Shown here in pieces: positions 8,555-16,023 of a stretch of 35,397 nt of DNA. The DNA comes from Lachnospiraceae bacterium UBA7729 (GTDB lineage: Bacteria; Bacillota; Clostridia; Lachnospirales; Lachnospiraceae): assembly GCA_002482005.1 (NCBI GenBank), contig DLFD01000086.1, positions 9,409-44,805 on the forward strand. The letters run 5' to 3'. How positions within the stretch are numbered: position 1 is the stretch's first letter; the number at the start of each line of letters is the position of its first letter. Under the pieces are notes generated by a model. It was not told where the DNA came from. It did no database searches and worked only from the letters and a program-made list of their open reading frames with translations. A program made the position numbers and the translations under genes.

Positions 8555-8583
8555 TTGCAAGTGACAGACATGGAAGGTAATAT
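8555..8583 (+). promoter_or_regulatory. Promoter of pfkA
   Basis: TTGCAA (8555-8560), a 17-base spacer and TAATAT (8578-8583) make a good sigma-A type promoter 53 bases before the start codon. Confidence 0.7.
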
Positions 8584-8636
8584 GTTCATTAGATTGAATC
8601 TCTGATCATCTTTAGTGACAATGGAGGATGTTCCAT

Positions 8637-9611
8637 ATGGCTTCTAAGATCAAAACGATTGGCGTACTTACAAGCGGCGGCGATGCGCCTGGAATGAATG
8701 CCGCGATCCGTGCGGTCGTCCGCAGGGGTATCGGCTATGGCATGAATGTCAAAGGTATCTATCAGGGATACAAGGGACTCCTGAACGGGGAGATCACTGA
8801 TCTGTCTGCCAGAGATGTCTCGGATACCATCTCCAGGGGCGGCACGGTCCTGTATACTGCGCGCTCGTCTGTCTTCCGTACTCCGGAAGGTCAGCAGAAG
8901 GCTGCTGAGGTCTGCAGACAGCATGGTATAGAGGGATTGGTCGTCATCGGGGGAGATGGTTCCTTCGCAGGGGCCGGAAAACTTGCCGAGCTTGGCATCA
9001 ACACAGTAGGCGTTCCCGGGACCATCGACCTTGATATCGCCTGTACGGATTACACGATCGGTTTTGACACAGCGGTCAATACCGCTATGGAAGCGATCGA
9101 CAAGGTGCGTGATACTTCGACTTCGCATGAGCGCTGCTCGATCATCGAGGTCATGGGCCGTAACGCCGGCTACATTGCGCTGTGGTGCGGCATCGCGAAC
9201 GGAGCGGAGGATATCCTTCTTCCGGAATCCTATGACTATGATGAGCAGAAGCTGATCAACCATATCATCGAGTTCCGCAAGAGAGGCAAGAAGCATCACA
9301 TCATCATCAACGCAGAGGGAATCGGACATTCGAGTTCCATGGCAAGACGGATAGAGGCTGCGACCGGTGTCGAGACGAGAGCCACCATCCTCGGACACAT
9401 GCAGCGAGGCGGAAGCCCGACCTGCCGTGACCGTGTCTACGCATCCATGATGGGCTGCATGGCTGTCGACCTTCTTGCAGAGGGCAAGACCAACAGAGTC
9501 GTCGCTTACAAGGACGGCAGGTACTGCGATTTCGATATCGCAGAAGCGCTTAAGATGCAGAAGCATCTGGATGACTACATGGTCAGAGTCGCAAAGGCAC
9601 TGACCGTCTGA
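8637..9611 (+). CDS. pfkA: ATP-dependent 6-phosphofructokinase
   Basis: The enzyme phosphorylates fructose 6-phosphate to fructose 1,6-bisphosphate, the committed step of glycolysis. Motifs seen are SGGDAPGMNAAIRAV at the N-terminus, GGDGS for ATP binding (Gly rather than the Asp of PPi-dependent enzymes), PGTID with the catalytic Asp, MGRNAGYIA, and RGGSPTCRDR for substrate binding. TIDND, common in E. coli-type enzymes, reads TIDLD here; the catalytic Asp is kept. Start choice: TGGAGG (8622-8627) touches ATG 8628 but lies 9 bases before ATG 8637, so 8637 is used (324 aa, standard length). It has its own promoter and a terminator hairpin downstream, so it is probably monocistronic. Confidence 0.95.
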   Translation: MASKIKTIGVLTSGGDAPGMNAAIRAVVRRGIGYGMNVKGIYQGYKGLLNGEITDLSARDVSDTISRGGTVLYTARSSVFRTPEGQQKAAEVCRQHGIEGLVVIGGDGSFAGAGKLAELGINTVGVPGTIDLDIACTDYTIGFDTAVNTAMEAIDKVRDTSTSHERCSIIEVMGRNAGYIALWCGIANGAEDILLPESYDYDEQKLINHIIEFRKRGKKHHIIINAEGIGHSSSMARRIEAATGVETRATILGHMQRGGSPTCRDRVYASMMGCMAVDLLAEGKTNRVVAYKDGRYCDFDIAEALKMQKHLDDYMVRVAKALTV

Positions 9612-9684
9612 GGCCTGTCCCGCTGAGCGGGAGACCGCTGGAGGAAAGGTCCGTCAGGGAAGAACATTTTTCCAGAAGATATGA

Positions 9685-9724
9685 GATGCCCCGTTCCGGC
9701 TTATACCGGGATGGGGCATCTTTG
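9685..9724 (+). terminator. Hairpin terminator after pfkA
   Basis: GATGCCCC (9685-9692) pairs with GGGGCATC (9713-9720), with a further inner TTCCGG/CCGGGA stem, followed by TTT. The T-tract is short, so efficiency is uncertain. A possible upstream ATG (9681) for the next gene falls at the edge of this hairpin and is therefore rejected as a start. Confidence 0.7.
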
Positions 9725-9794
9725 TAGTATACTGAAACTGATCGCTGGGAAGACAGCGTCATATGAGGAAAAGATAGAAGGAAGCCGGTTATCG

Positions 9795-10643
9795 ATGATC
9801 ACAAGCAAATCAAATTCAAGGATAAGAAACCTGGTCACGCTGAAGAAGAAGGCTTCTGAGCGCAGCAGCCAGGATGTGTTTCTGGTTGAGGGAATCAAGA
9901 TGTTCCGGGAGATCCCGGCGGAGGAGCTGGTGGAAGTATATGCTTCCGGATCATTCCTGAAGACGGAGGCCGGAAAGAGCGCCGTAGAAGCAGCGGAAAA
10001 GGAGTCAGAAGCTGCATGGAGACCAGACAGGAGGCCATCGTTTCAGGAGGTCTCTGATGAGGTCTTCCAGGCTCTGTCCGATACAAGATCTCCGCAGGGC
10101 ATCATGGCGGTGGTCAGGCAGAAGCACTACCGCTTTGAGGATCTGCTGGGGAATGCCGGCCGTCCTCTTGTCATGGTCCTCGAGAACCTTCAGGACCCGG
10201 GCAATCTGGGCACGATCGTCCGCACTGCAGAGGGGGCCGGCGTCACCGGCATCCTTATGAGTAAGGGCACTGCCGATATCTACAGCCCGAAAGTCACAAG
10301 ATCCACGATGGGAAGCATCTTCCGGATGCCGTTCCTCTACACGGATGATCTGGCGGGCGATATCGGAAGAATGAAGAAGGCCGGGGTCACGGTCTGTGCG
10401 GCTCATCTGAAGGGAAAGAATACCTATGACGGTGAAGATTACACGAAGGGAACGGCTTTTTTGATCGGCAACGAAAGCCGGGGACTTTCCGATGAGATCT
10501 CGGAGCAGGCTGATGTAAGGGTAAGGATTCCTATGGCAGGACGAGTAGAATCGCTCAATGCATCGATAGCAGCTGCGATCCTCATGTATGAGGCAGGCAG
10601 ACAGAGGATAAAGATGGAGGGAAAGCATTATGGCGAAGCTTAA
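9795..10643 (+). CDS. SpoU/TrmH-family RNA 2'-O-methyltransferase
   Basis: This is a SAM-dependent SPOUT methyltransferase acting on rRNA or tRNA ribose. A substrate-binding domain comes first (residues ~1-110, including a VFLVEGIKMF strand). The trefoil-knot domain carries VLENLQDPGNLGTIVRTAE (motif 1), a conserved IGNESRGLS (motif 2) and PMAGRVESLNASIAAAILMYE (motif 3, with the conserved Asn). An 18-20-residue stretch around residues 60-80 (EAAEKESEAAWRPDRRPS) looks like an insertion between the domains. Which RNA and nucleotide it modifies cannot be told. The start at ATG 9795 follows GAAGGAAG by 10 bases and gives a 282-aa protein, close to the family norm. Its last 14 bases overlap the next gene. 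Confidence 0.9.
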   Translation: MITSKSNSRIRNLVTLKKKASERSSQDVFLVEGIKMFREIPAEELVEVYASGSFLKTEAGKSAVEAAEKESEAAWRPDRRPSFQEVSDEVFQALSDTRSPQGIMAVVRQKHYRFEDLLGNAGRPLVMVLENLQDPGNLGTIVRTAEGAGVTGILMSKGTADIYSPKVTRSTMGSIFRMPFLYTDDLAGDIGRMKKAGVTVCAAHLKGKNTYDGEDYTKGTAFLIGNESRGLSDEISEQADVRVRIPMAGRVESLNASIAAAILMYEAGRQRIKMEGKHYGEA

Positions 10644-11673
10644 GGCACTTTTTATCGGCGGGACGGGTACGATCAGCAGTGCGATCGTCAGAAGGCTGGC
10701 CCAGGATCCGCTCTGGGAGGTCTATGTCCTGAACCGGGGAAACCGGAAGGACAGTCTTCCGGAAGGCGTTCATCAGATCATCGCAGATATCCATGACGAG
10801 AAGGCCGCTGCAGAGGCGATCCGGGAAGCGACAGGAGATATGATCTTTGACTCGGTCTGCGAGTTTGTCGGCTTTGTGGCTGAGGACGCTGAGCGGGACT
10901 ACCGGCTCTTCAAAGGGAAGACCAGGCAGTACATCTATACGAGCTCTGCATCCGCCTATCAGAAACCGGCTGCAGGTTATATCATCACGGAAGGAACCGC
11001 TCTGTCCAATCCTTACTGGCAGTATTCCAGAAATAAGATCGCCTGTGAGGAATTCCTGATGGAAAAGTATCGTCAGGAGGGGTTCCCGGTGACGATCGTG
11101 CGCCCGAGTCACACTTACTGTGAGCGTCAGATCCCGCTCGGGATCCATGGAGACCTCGGTTCCTGGCAGGTCATCAAAAGGATGATGGAGGGGAAGCCGG
11201 TGCTGGTCCATGGAGACGGAAGTTCCCTCTGGCATCTGACCTTCAACACGGATTTTGCCGTGGGCTACACCGGGATCATGGCGAACCGGCATGCGATCGG
11301 CGAAGCATTTCAGATCACGGGAGATGAAGTGCTGACCTGGGACCAGATCTATCAGACGGTCGCGGATGCTCTGGGAGTGAAGCTGCATCCTTATCATGTC
11401 TCTTCCTGGTTCCTGGCGGCCGCAGGGAAGAAGTACGGCTACGACTTTGAGGGAAGTCTTCTCGGAGACAAGGCGGTCTCTGTTGCCTTCGATAATTCGA
11501 AGCTGAAGAGGCTGGTCCCGGAGATGAGGACCAGCGTGCCTTTCCATAAGGGTGTCAGGATCGCGCTCGATTACATCATGGCGCATCCGGAGTGCCGGAC
11601 GGAAGATCCGGACTTTGACGCCTTCTGCGATAAGGCGATCACTTCCCAGGAGAGAGCACTCGCGGAAATCTGA
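10630..11673 (+). CDS. NAD(P)-dependent epimerase/dehydratase-like protein (extended SDR)
   Basis: The Rossmann dinucleotide motif is at the N-terminus (residues 9-16, IGGTGTIS). The SDR active site is present as a Ser pair in YIYTSSASAY (residues 101-110) and as Tyr132-x3-Lys136 in YSRNK. The mid region VRPSHTY and the late HLTFNTDFA fit nucleotide-sugar epimerase or reductase relatives. The substrate is unknown; the sequence also resembles the atypical SDRs annotated as CSP41-like or isoflavone-reductase-like. Translation probably couples to the methyltransferase gene through a 14-base overlap. The product is predicted cytoplasmic, with no signal peptide. Confidence 0.85.
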   Translation: MAKLKALFIGGTGTISSAIVRRLAQDPLWEVYVLNRGNRKDSLPEGVHQIIADIHDEKAAAEAIREATGDMIFDSVCEFVGFVAEDAERDYRLFKGKTRQYIYTSSASAYQKPAAGYIITEGTALSNPYWQYSRNKIACEEFLMEKYRQEGFPVTIVRPSHTYCERQIPLGIHGDLGSWQVIKRMMEGKPVLVHGDGSSLWHLTFNTDFAVGYTGIMANRHAIGEAFQITGDEVLTWDQIYQTVADALGVKLHPYHVSSWFLAAAGKKYGYDFEGSLLGDKAVSVAFDNSKLKRLVPEMRTSVPFHKGVRIALDYIMAHPECRTEDPDFDAFCDKAITSQERALAEI

Positions 11674-11717
11674 GGACAGACCGGCTGGAAAAGATCGTTA
11701 ATGATAGAAATGAGAAG

Positions 11718-11753
11718 CAGGCGCTTGACTTTGTCGGGCGCCTGTAATATTAT
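11718..11753 (+). promoter_or_regulatory. Strong promoter overlapped by an inverted repeat
   Basis: TTGACT (11725-11730), a 17-base spacer and TATTAT (11748-11753) give a near-consensus sigma-A promoter for the cell-wall hydrolase gene. CAGGCGC (11718-11724) and GCGCCTG (11738-11744) form a 7-bp inverted repeat enclosing the -35 box. It could be an operator, or a terminator hairpin of the upstream gene doubling as promoter DNA. The leader is about 135 bases. Confidence 0.7.
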
Positions 11754-11895
11754 AGTCGCAGATGTTAACAAATTTGTAATAAATTGAACATAATTGAAAC
11801 ATAATGACACAGATTGTTACAGATCTGTGCTCATCTGGAAGAAAGCCGCTGAGGAGCGGCAGAAGAGATCAGTAAGATTCAGGAGGGTACATACA

Positions 11896-13443
11896 ATGAA
11901 GAATGCCAGAAGGATCGCAGCATTTCTCTCGATGGGAATGGCTTTTTCAGCAGTCTCAGGAGGGAACGTGTTTGCCGCTGACAAGGCATTTCAGCTGGAT
12001 GTGGCAAACTGGGACGACCAGGACTGGAACAGCATCGCTATGACGAATGACGATACCGTAACTTCCGGCGTCATCATCCGCGCGGATGCTTCCTCTGATT
12101 CCGAAGCGATCGGATATCTGTACAGGGGAGCGGCAGTCAATATCGTATCGAAGGACGACACCTGGACAAAGATCCAGTCCGGATCGGTCACAGGCTATGT
12201 CATGAACGATTATCTGGTCTCCGGCGATATGGCGAAGGGCCTTGCAGATTACTACGGAAAGGAAGGCGTTGTCGCCAACTGGAACGACGTCAATGTCTTT
12301 TCCGACAAGACTGCTTCCCGGGTATCCAGAACGGTGGATGACGGGACTGCATTCCCGCTGGTCTCCGATGAAGGCCACTGGCTGCTGGTACAGCAGGGGG
12401 CAGACCAGGCGGGCTATGTCTCCGAGGATGATGCTTCCAGGATGCTCCTGGTCGATACGGCAGTTCCGGTCGAAGGGGAGGACGAGGAGTCCAGCTATAT
12501 GCAGAACCTCGGTGGGACTACAGCAGACACCGCAGCCGCGGACTACAGCGAAGAGGCAGCCGCGGACTACAGCGAAGAGGCAGCTGCTGACTACAGCGAA
12601 GAAGCAGCTGCGGACTACAGCGAAGAGGCAGCTGCGGACTACAGCGAAGAAGCGACCGCAGACTACAGCGAAGAGGCAGCCGCAGACTACAGCGACGAGA
12701 CTCAGCCGGCTGAGACTTATCAGACACAGACCGTCAGCGATAACGCAGACGTTCAGGCACTGTATGATGCCTATATCGAGGCGCAGAACGCAGCTATGAA
12801 CTGCACGAGCGCAGAAGACGCCGAAACCAAGGCGGCGGCAGCGGTCGAAGCTTACAATGCATATGTTTCCGCCGCAAATGGAACTTCCTCCGCTTCTGCG
12901 GATGCGACAGCCCCGGCTTCGGATACTGATACGGAGACCCGGCAGGCAGAAACGGCGGCGCCGGAGACAGAAGCTCCGCAGCCGGAGACCACGGCAGCTC
13001 CTGAAACGGAAGCTCCGCAGCCGGAGACCACGGCAGAGACCGCGGCTCCTGAGACGGAGGCTCAGCAGGCGGAAGGCACCCAGGCTTCTTCCGGAAGCAC
13101 CGGCTCCTATGCAGACTACAGCGATCTTGATCTTCTCGCGGCGATCATCTGGTGCGAGGCAGGAAACCAGCCGTACGATGGAATGGTCGCGGTCGGCGAG
13201 GTTGTCATGAACCGTGTGGCAAGCCCGAGCTTCCCGAATACGATCGCGGAAGTCCTGGAACAGCCGGGACAGTTCACTCCTTATTCTTCCGGAACGCTTC
13301 AGAGTGCTCTGGCTTCCGGGGTCAACTCCAACTGCTACTCCGCAGCACAGGATGCGCTGAATGGTGCACAGCCGGTCCCGGGTGCCCTCTACTTCAACAC
13401 CCACAGCGGAAGCACCAAGCTCGGAGATCACTACTTCTCATGA
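11896..13443 (+). CDS. Secreted cell-wall hydrolase: SH3-like repeats, repeat linker and SleB-type Hydrolase_2 domain
   Basis: This 515-aa exported protein probably cleaves peptidoglycan. A signal peptide occupies residues ~1-30 (MKNARRIAAFLSMGMAFSAV, cleavage near FAADK). Two bacterial SH3-like modules follow (about 45-105 and 110-180), then seven DYSEEAAA units. Next come an Ala-rich helical segment (about 285-325) and a Pro/Glu/Thr linker with ETEAPQPETTA repeats. The C-terminal ~110 residues match the SleB/CwlJ fold: LLAAIIWCEAGNQPYDG with the catalytic Glu, VGEVVMNRV and GALYFNTHSGS. Such domains are best known from spore cortex lysis, but the SH3 and linker architecture is common in vegetative clostridial hydrolases. 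AGGAGG (11881-11886) fixes the start at 11896; the open frame from 11794 lacks such a site. A strong bidirectional terminator follows. Confidence 0.93.
   Translation: MKNARRIAAFLSMGMAFSAVSGGNVFAADKAFQLDVANWDDQDWNSIAMTNDDTVTSGVIIRADASSDSEAIGYLYRGAAVNIVSKDDTWTKIQSGSVTGYVMNDYLVSGDMAKGLADYYGKEGVVANWNDVNVFSDKTASRVSRTVDDGTAFPLVSDEGHWLLVQQGADQAGYVSEDDASRMLLVDTAVPVEGEDEESSYMQNLGGTTADTAAADYSEEAAADYSEEAAADYSEEAAADYSEEAAADYSEEATADYSEEAAADYSDETQPAETYQTQTVSDNADVQALYDAYIEAQNAAMNCTSAEDAETKAAAAVEAYNAYVSAANGTSSASADATAPASDTDTETRQAETAAPETEAPQPETTAAPETEAPQPETTAETAAPETEAQQAEGTQASSGSTGSYADYSDLDLLAAIIWCEAGNQPYDGMVAVGEVVMNRVASPSFPNTIAEVLEQPGQFTPYSSGTLQSALASGVNSNCYSAAQDALNGAQPVPGALYFNTHSGSTKLGDHYFS
12532..12699 (+). 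repeat. Seven tandem 24-bp repeats encoding DYSEEAAA
   Basis: Units of 24 bp carry GACTACAGCGAAGAG plus a variable GCAGCNGCN part. They differ mostly at third positions, so the protein repeat is better conserved than the DNA. One unit has Thr for Ala and the last has Asp for Glu. The repeats form an acidic linker between the SH3 modules and the hydrolase domain. Confidence 0.95.
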
Positions 13444-13515
13444 TCGTTTTTCTCTGGTAATCCCCCATCCGCCGGTCTTTCCGGCAGACAGGGATGTTAC
13501 ATATCAACTATCTAT

Positions 13516-13555
13516 GGAAAAGAGGCATCACCTCCCCCGGTGATGCCTCTTTTCC
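13516..13555. terminator. Bidirectional terminator between convergent genes
   Basis: A perfect 17-bp stem (13516-13532 with 13539-13555) encloses a 6-base C-rich loop. It begins GGAAAAG on one side and ends CTTTTCC on the other, so it can act in both directions. It separates the cell-wall hydrolase gene (+) from the DUF4364 gene (-). Confidence 0.92.
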
Positions 13556-13656
13556 TGTCTCTTTTCCTGTTCATCCTGATCCTGGCTGGCCTGCCTTCAA
13601 AGCATTGCCACACTATCACAGCATTGCCATTGCCGGATCAGCCTGCTGCACCCGAT

Positions 13657-14178
13657 TCAGTCATCCGACAGGGTACGGAAGACGTAGGAGTAGATATCGC
13701 TGCTCTTCTTCTTCCACTGTTTTGCCACGATCTTTGCCTGCTGTTCGGAAGGAACGGTGACCGTCATCTCCATCAGGAGTTCCGAGTGGTCAAGCACTTC
13801 GCAGTGGACCTGGAAATCGCCGGTGGTGGAGCGGTAATAATCAGCTCTTGTGCTGACCGCCTCGCGGAACTGAAGGCGGTTTTCCTTCAGGTACTGGTCG
13901 ATATCGGAGCGGATATCAGGACCCAGGTCATTCTTAAGAGCCTCCAGGCTGCCGCGGCCTGCATCGGTCAGCGAGTAGTAGTAGCAGTCCGGATACACAT
14001 CTTCCCGGATCAGCCCCGAATCTACCAGGTCGCCGATCGTATACTGGACATTGAAATAGTTCGTGTATCCCAGTTCCGTGAAGACTCCGGCGATCTGCTT
14101 GTTGGTCATCGCGAAGTCCACGCGGCTGAGAGTGTACAGTGTCATTAGTTTATAAAGAACCTGAAGCTGGTCAGACAT
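13657..14178 (-). CDS. DUF4364 family protein (winged-helix)
   Basis: This 173-aa protein matches the clostridial DUF4364 family as I recall it: a compact N-terminal winged helix (VLYKLMTLYTLSRVDFAMTN, then a recognition helix near YFNVQYTIGDLVDSGLI and a YYYSLTDAGRGSLE wing), and a C-terminal alpha/beta region ending in KQWKKKSSDIYSYVFRTL. The family resembles PadR or MarR-like DNA-binding proteins, but no function is established to my knowledge. It is the only complete minus-strand gene here. AGAGGA lies about 6 bases before the ATG on the minus strand, and a good promoter is visible upstream. It is divergent from the deacetylase gene across a repeat-filled region and could regulate it; that is inference only. 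Confidence 0.88.
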   Translation of the reverse strand: MSDQLQVLYKLMTLYTLSRVDFAMTNKQIAGVFTELGYTNYFNVQYTIGDLVDSGLIREDVYPDCYYYSLTDAGRGSLEALKNDLGPDIRSDIDQYLKENRLQFREAVSTRADYYRSTTGDFQVHCEVLDHSELLMEMTVTVPSEQQAKIVAKQWKKKSSDIYSYVFRTLSDD

Positions 14179-14213
14179 CGGAATCCTCTTTTCTCAACAG
14201 AATTTGTCTTTCT

Positions 14214-14242
14214 ATTCTAGCATATGAGATATCCTCATACAA
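14214..14242 (-). promoter_or_regulatory. Promoter of the DUF4364 gene
   Basis: Read on the minus strand: TTGTAT (14242-14237), a 17-base spacer and TAGAAT (14219-14214), with a TG extension before the -10 (TGCTAGAAT). The start codon is about 35 bases downstream. Confidence 0.7.
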
Positions 14243-14279
14243 AGGGCAGATATGCACAGACCCGTTCCGCACCGGGGCC

Positions 14280-14428
14280 GCCCAGGCATATCTGCGTGCC
14301 GGATCCGCCCAGGCATATCTGCGTGCCGGGGCCGCCCAGACATATCTGCGTGCCGGGGCCGCCCAGGCATATCTGCGTGCCGGATCCGCCCAGGCATACC
14401 TGCGTGCCGGGGCCGCCCAGGCCGGAAG
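14280..14428 (+). repeat. 27-bp tandem repeat array between two divergent promoters
   Basis: Five full units start at 14280, 14307, 14334, 14361 and 14388, each GCCCAGGCATATCTGCGTGC plus CGGGGCC or CGGATCC. A partial sixth unit starts at 14415, and degenerate sequence lies before the first. Variants alternate GGGGCC and GGATCC. Because 27 is a multiple of three, several frames stay open through it, but none has a ribosome site or plausible protein. The array fills most of the 350-base gap between the DUF4364 and deacetylase genes. A 14-base palindrome, CCGGAAGCTTCCGG, followed by TTTT ends the region. There are no spacers, so it is not CRISPR. Confidence 0.96.
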
Positions 14429-14456
14429 CTTCCGGTTTTCCATTTTTCCCAAATCC

Positions 14457-14485
14457 TTTAATCGGTCCTGAAAGTATGGTACACT
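14457..14485 (+). promoter_or_regulatory. Candidate extended -10 promoter for the polysaccharide deacetylase gene
   Basis: TTTAAT (14457-14462), a 17-base spacer and TACACT (14480-14485), preceded by TGG as an extended -10. The start codon lies 45 bases further on. Confidence 0.5.
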
Positions 14486-14529
14486 TTGAATGAATTAGGG
14501 GGAGCAGCACAAGAATAAGGGGAATTATC

Positions 14530-15960
14530 TTGAGAAGAAAAAATAAGACGTATGCGGAGCGGGAGATCCGGAGAAGGCGCAGCAATGTGATCCTGAAAAG
14601 TCTGATCGCGTTTCTGATCGTTGTCCTGGTCCTGCTGGCCGCCCTGCTCATCTACGAGACAAAGATAAGAACATATGACAATCCATTTGCGGAAAAACTG
14701 AAAGAGATACAGATTAAGCAGCAGGCGGCCCTGGAGAATGGCGGAAAGGGCGACGATGATCTGGAAGCCCTGAAGGCGAAGGCAAACCTGCTCGCGACCC
14801 AGTATGACTACGATGGCGCGATAGAGCTGCTCAAGTCGCAGCCGGACTTCGGAAAGAGTGATGCGCTGAAGTCCCTGGCGAATTCGTACCAGCAGACGAA
14901 GAACAGCTGTGTGTCCTATCCGATCGACCAGATCACCCATGTTTTCTTCCACTCGCTCGTGGTGGACGATGCGAAGGCGTTTGACGGGGACGATGATTCC
15001 GCCGGCTACAACCAGGTCATGACGACCATCTCCGAGTTCAGCGGGATCATCCAGCAGATGTATGACAAGGGCTATGTGATGGTCAGCCTGAAGGATATGT
15101 GCGAGATCGGCGATGACGGGACCGTGACCCGGAAGGAGATCTATCTGCCGAACGGAAAGATCCCGTTTGTCCTGTCCCAGGATGACTGCAGCTATTATCA
15201 CTACATGCAGGATGACGGATTCCCGCAGAAGCTGGTCCTGACCGAGGATGGCCAGGTGAAGAATTCGCTTCTTCAGGATGATGGGACGGTCAGCATCGGC
15301 GACTACGACGTAGTACCGCTGATCGACACATTTGTCAATGAGCACCCGGATTTCTCCTATCATGGTCATAAGGGGATCCTGGCACTGACCGGCTATGAGG
15401 GAGTGCTTGGCTACCGGACAGATGAGGTCTACAAGACCAGGGAGCCGGACAGAGTCACGAAGTACCAGCAGCAGTTCTTCGATGAGAATCCGGACTTTGA
15501 CTATGACAGGGAATGCCAGGATGCAAAGGCAGTCGCCGACGCCATGAAGGCGGAAGGCTGGGAGTTTGCGTCCCACACCTGGGGCCATATCGCCCCTCTT
15601 CAGCATACTCTGGAAGAGGTACAGAGGGATAATGAGCGGTGGCAGAACAATGTGGCGCCGATCGTCGGAAAGACGGATGTCCTGATCTTTGCCTTCGGTG
15701 CCGACATCGGGGACTGGCATCCGTATTCGCATGACAATGAGTACTTTGATTATTATAAGTCCCAGGGATTTGATATCTACTGCAATGTTGACGGCTCGAC
15801 GACGCACTGGGTACAGTTCGGGGACGATTTCATGAGGCAGGCGCGGCGCAACCTTGACGGATACCGCATGTACTACAATCCGGAGCTCGTATCGGATCTG
15901 TTCGATGTGGATTCTGTCTGGGACAGCAGCAGGCCGACGCCGGTGCCGCAGATGGGATAA
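14530..15960 (+). CDS. Membrane-anchored polysaccharide deacetylase family protein
   Basis: This 476-aa protein has a very basic start (MRRKNKTYAEREIRRRRSNV) and one membrane segment at about residues 20-42; the rest is extracellular. An Ala/Leu/Gln-rich helical region follows (about 50-120). The C-terminal two thirds resemble a NodB-type deacetylase. FVLSQDDCSYY (about residue 216) is in the place of the TFDD metal and catalytic motif, SHTWGH (about 348) matches the second metal-binding motif, and FAFGADIGDW (about 387) is in the place of the RPP region. Motif 1 is noncanonical, so activity on peptidoglycan or another glycan is likely but not assured. The start is TTG 14530, preceded by AAGGGG (14517-14522) with 7-base spacing. 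It may share regulation with the divergent DUF4364 gene. Confidence 0.82.
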   Translation: MRRKNKTYAEREIRRRRSNVILKSLIAFLIVVLVLLAALLIYETKIRTYDNPFAEKLKEIQIKQQAALENGGKGDDDLEALKAKANLLATQYDYDGAIELLKSQPDFGKSDALKSLANSYQQTKNSCVSYPIDQITHVFFHSLVVDDAKAFDGDDDSAGYNQVMTTISEFSGIIQQMYDKGYVMVSLKDMCEIGDDGTVTRKEIYLPNGKIPFVLSQDDCSYYHYMQDDGFPQKLVLTEDGQVKNSLLQDDGTVSIGDYDVVPLIDTFVNEHPDFSYHGHKGILALTGYEGVLGYRTDEVYKTREPDRVTKYQQQFFDENPDFDYDRECQDAKAVADAMKAEGWEFASHTWGHIAPLQHTLEEVQRDNERWQNNVAPIVGKTDVLIFAFGADIGDWHPYSHDNEYFDYYKSQGFDIYCNVDGSTTHWVQFGDDFMRQARRNLDGYRMYYNPELVSDLFDVDSVWDSSRPTPVPQMG

Positions 15961-16023
15961 AAATGGGAGCAGCGAAGTGCTCCGTGGATCTGAGACACCA
16001 GTTTTACGGAAAGGAGAGCATCT

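Noticed and set aside
11956..13431. Long antisense open frame (491 codons) opposite the cell-wall hydrolase
   Set aside because: It mirrors a gene with clear domains, has no ribosome site, and its product is a low-complexity Cys/Arg-rich sequence. Antisense frames of this kind are common here (also 10582-11586, 14458-15807, 23257-24666, 26908-28320) because codon bias leaves the opposite strand short of stops.
14280..14428. Possible CRISPR array
   Set aside because: Units are directly adjacent with no unique spacers, and no cas genes are nearby.
14139..14651. Several overlapping small ORFs through the 27-bp array on both strands
   Set aside because: They exist only because the 27-bp unit has no stop in several frames. 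None has a Shine-Dalgarno site or a sensible protein.
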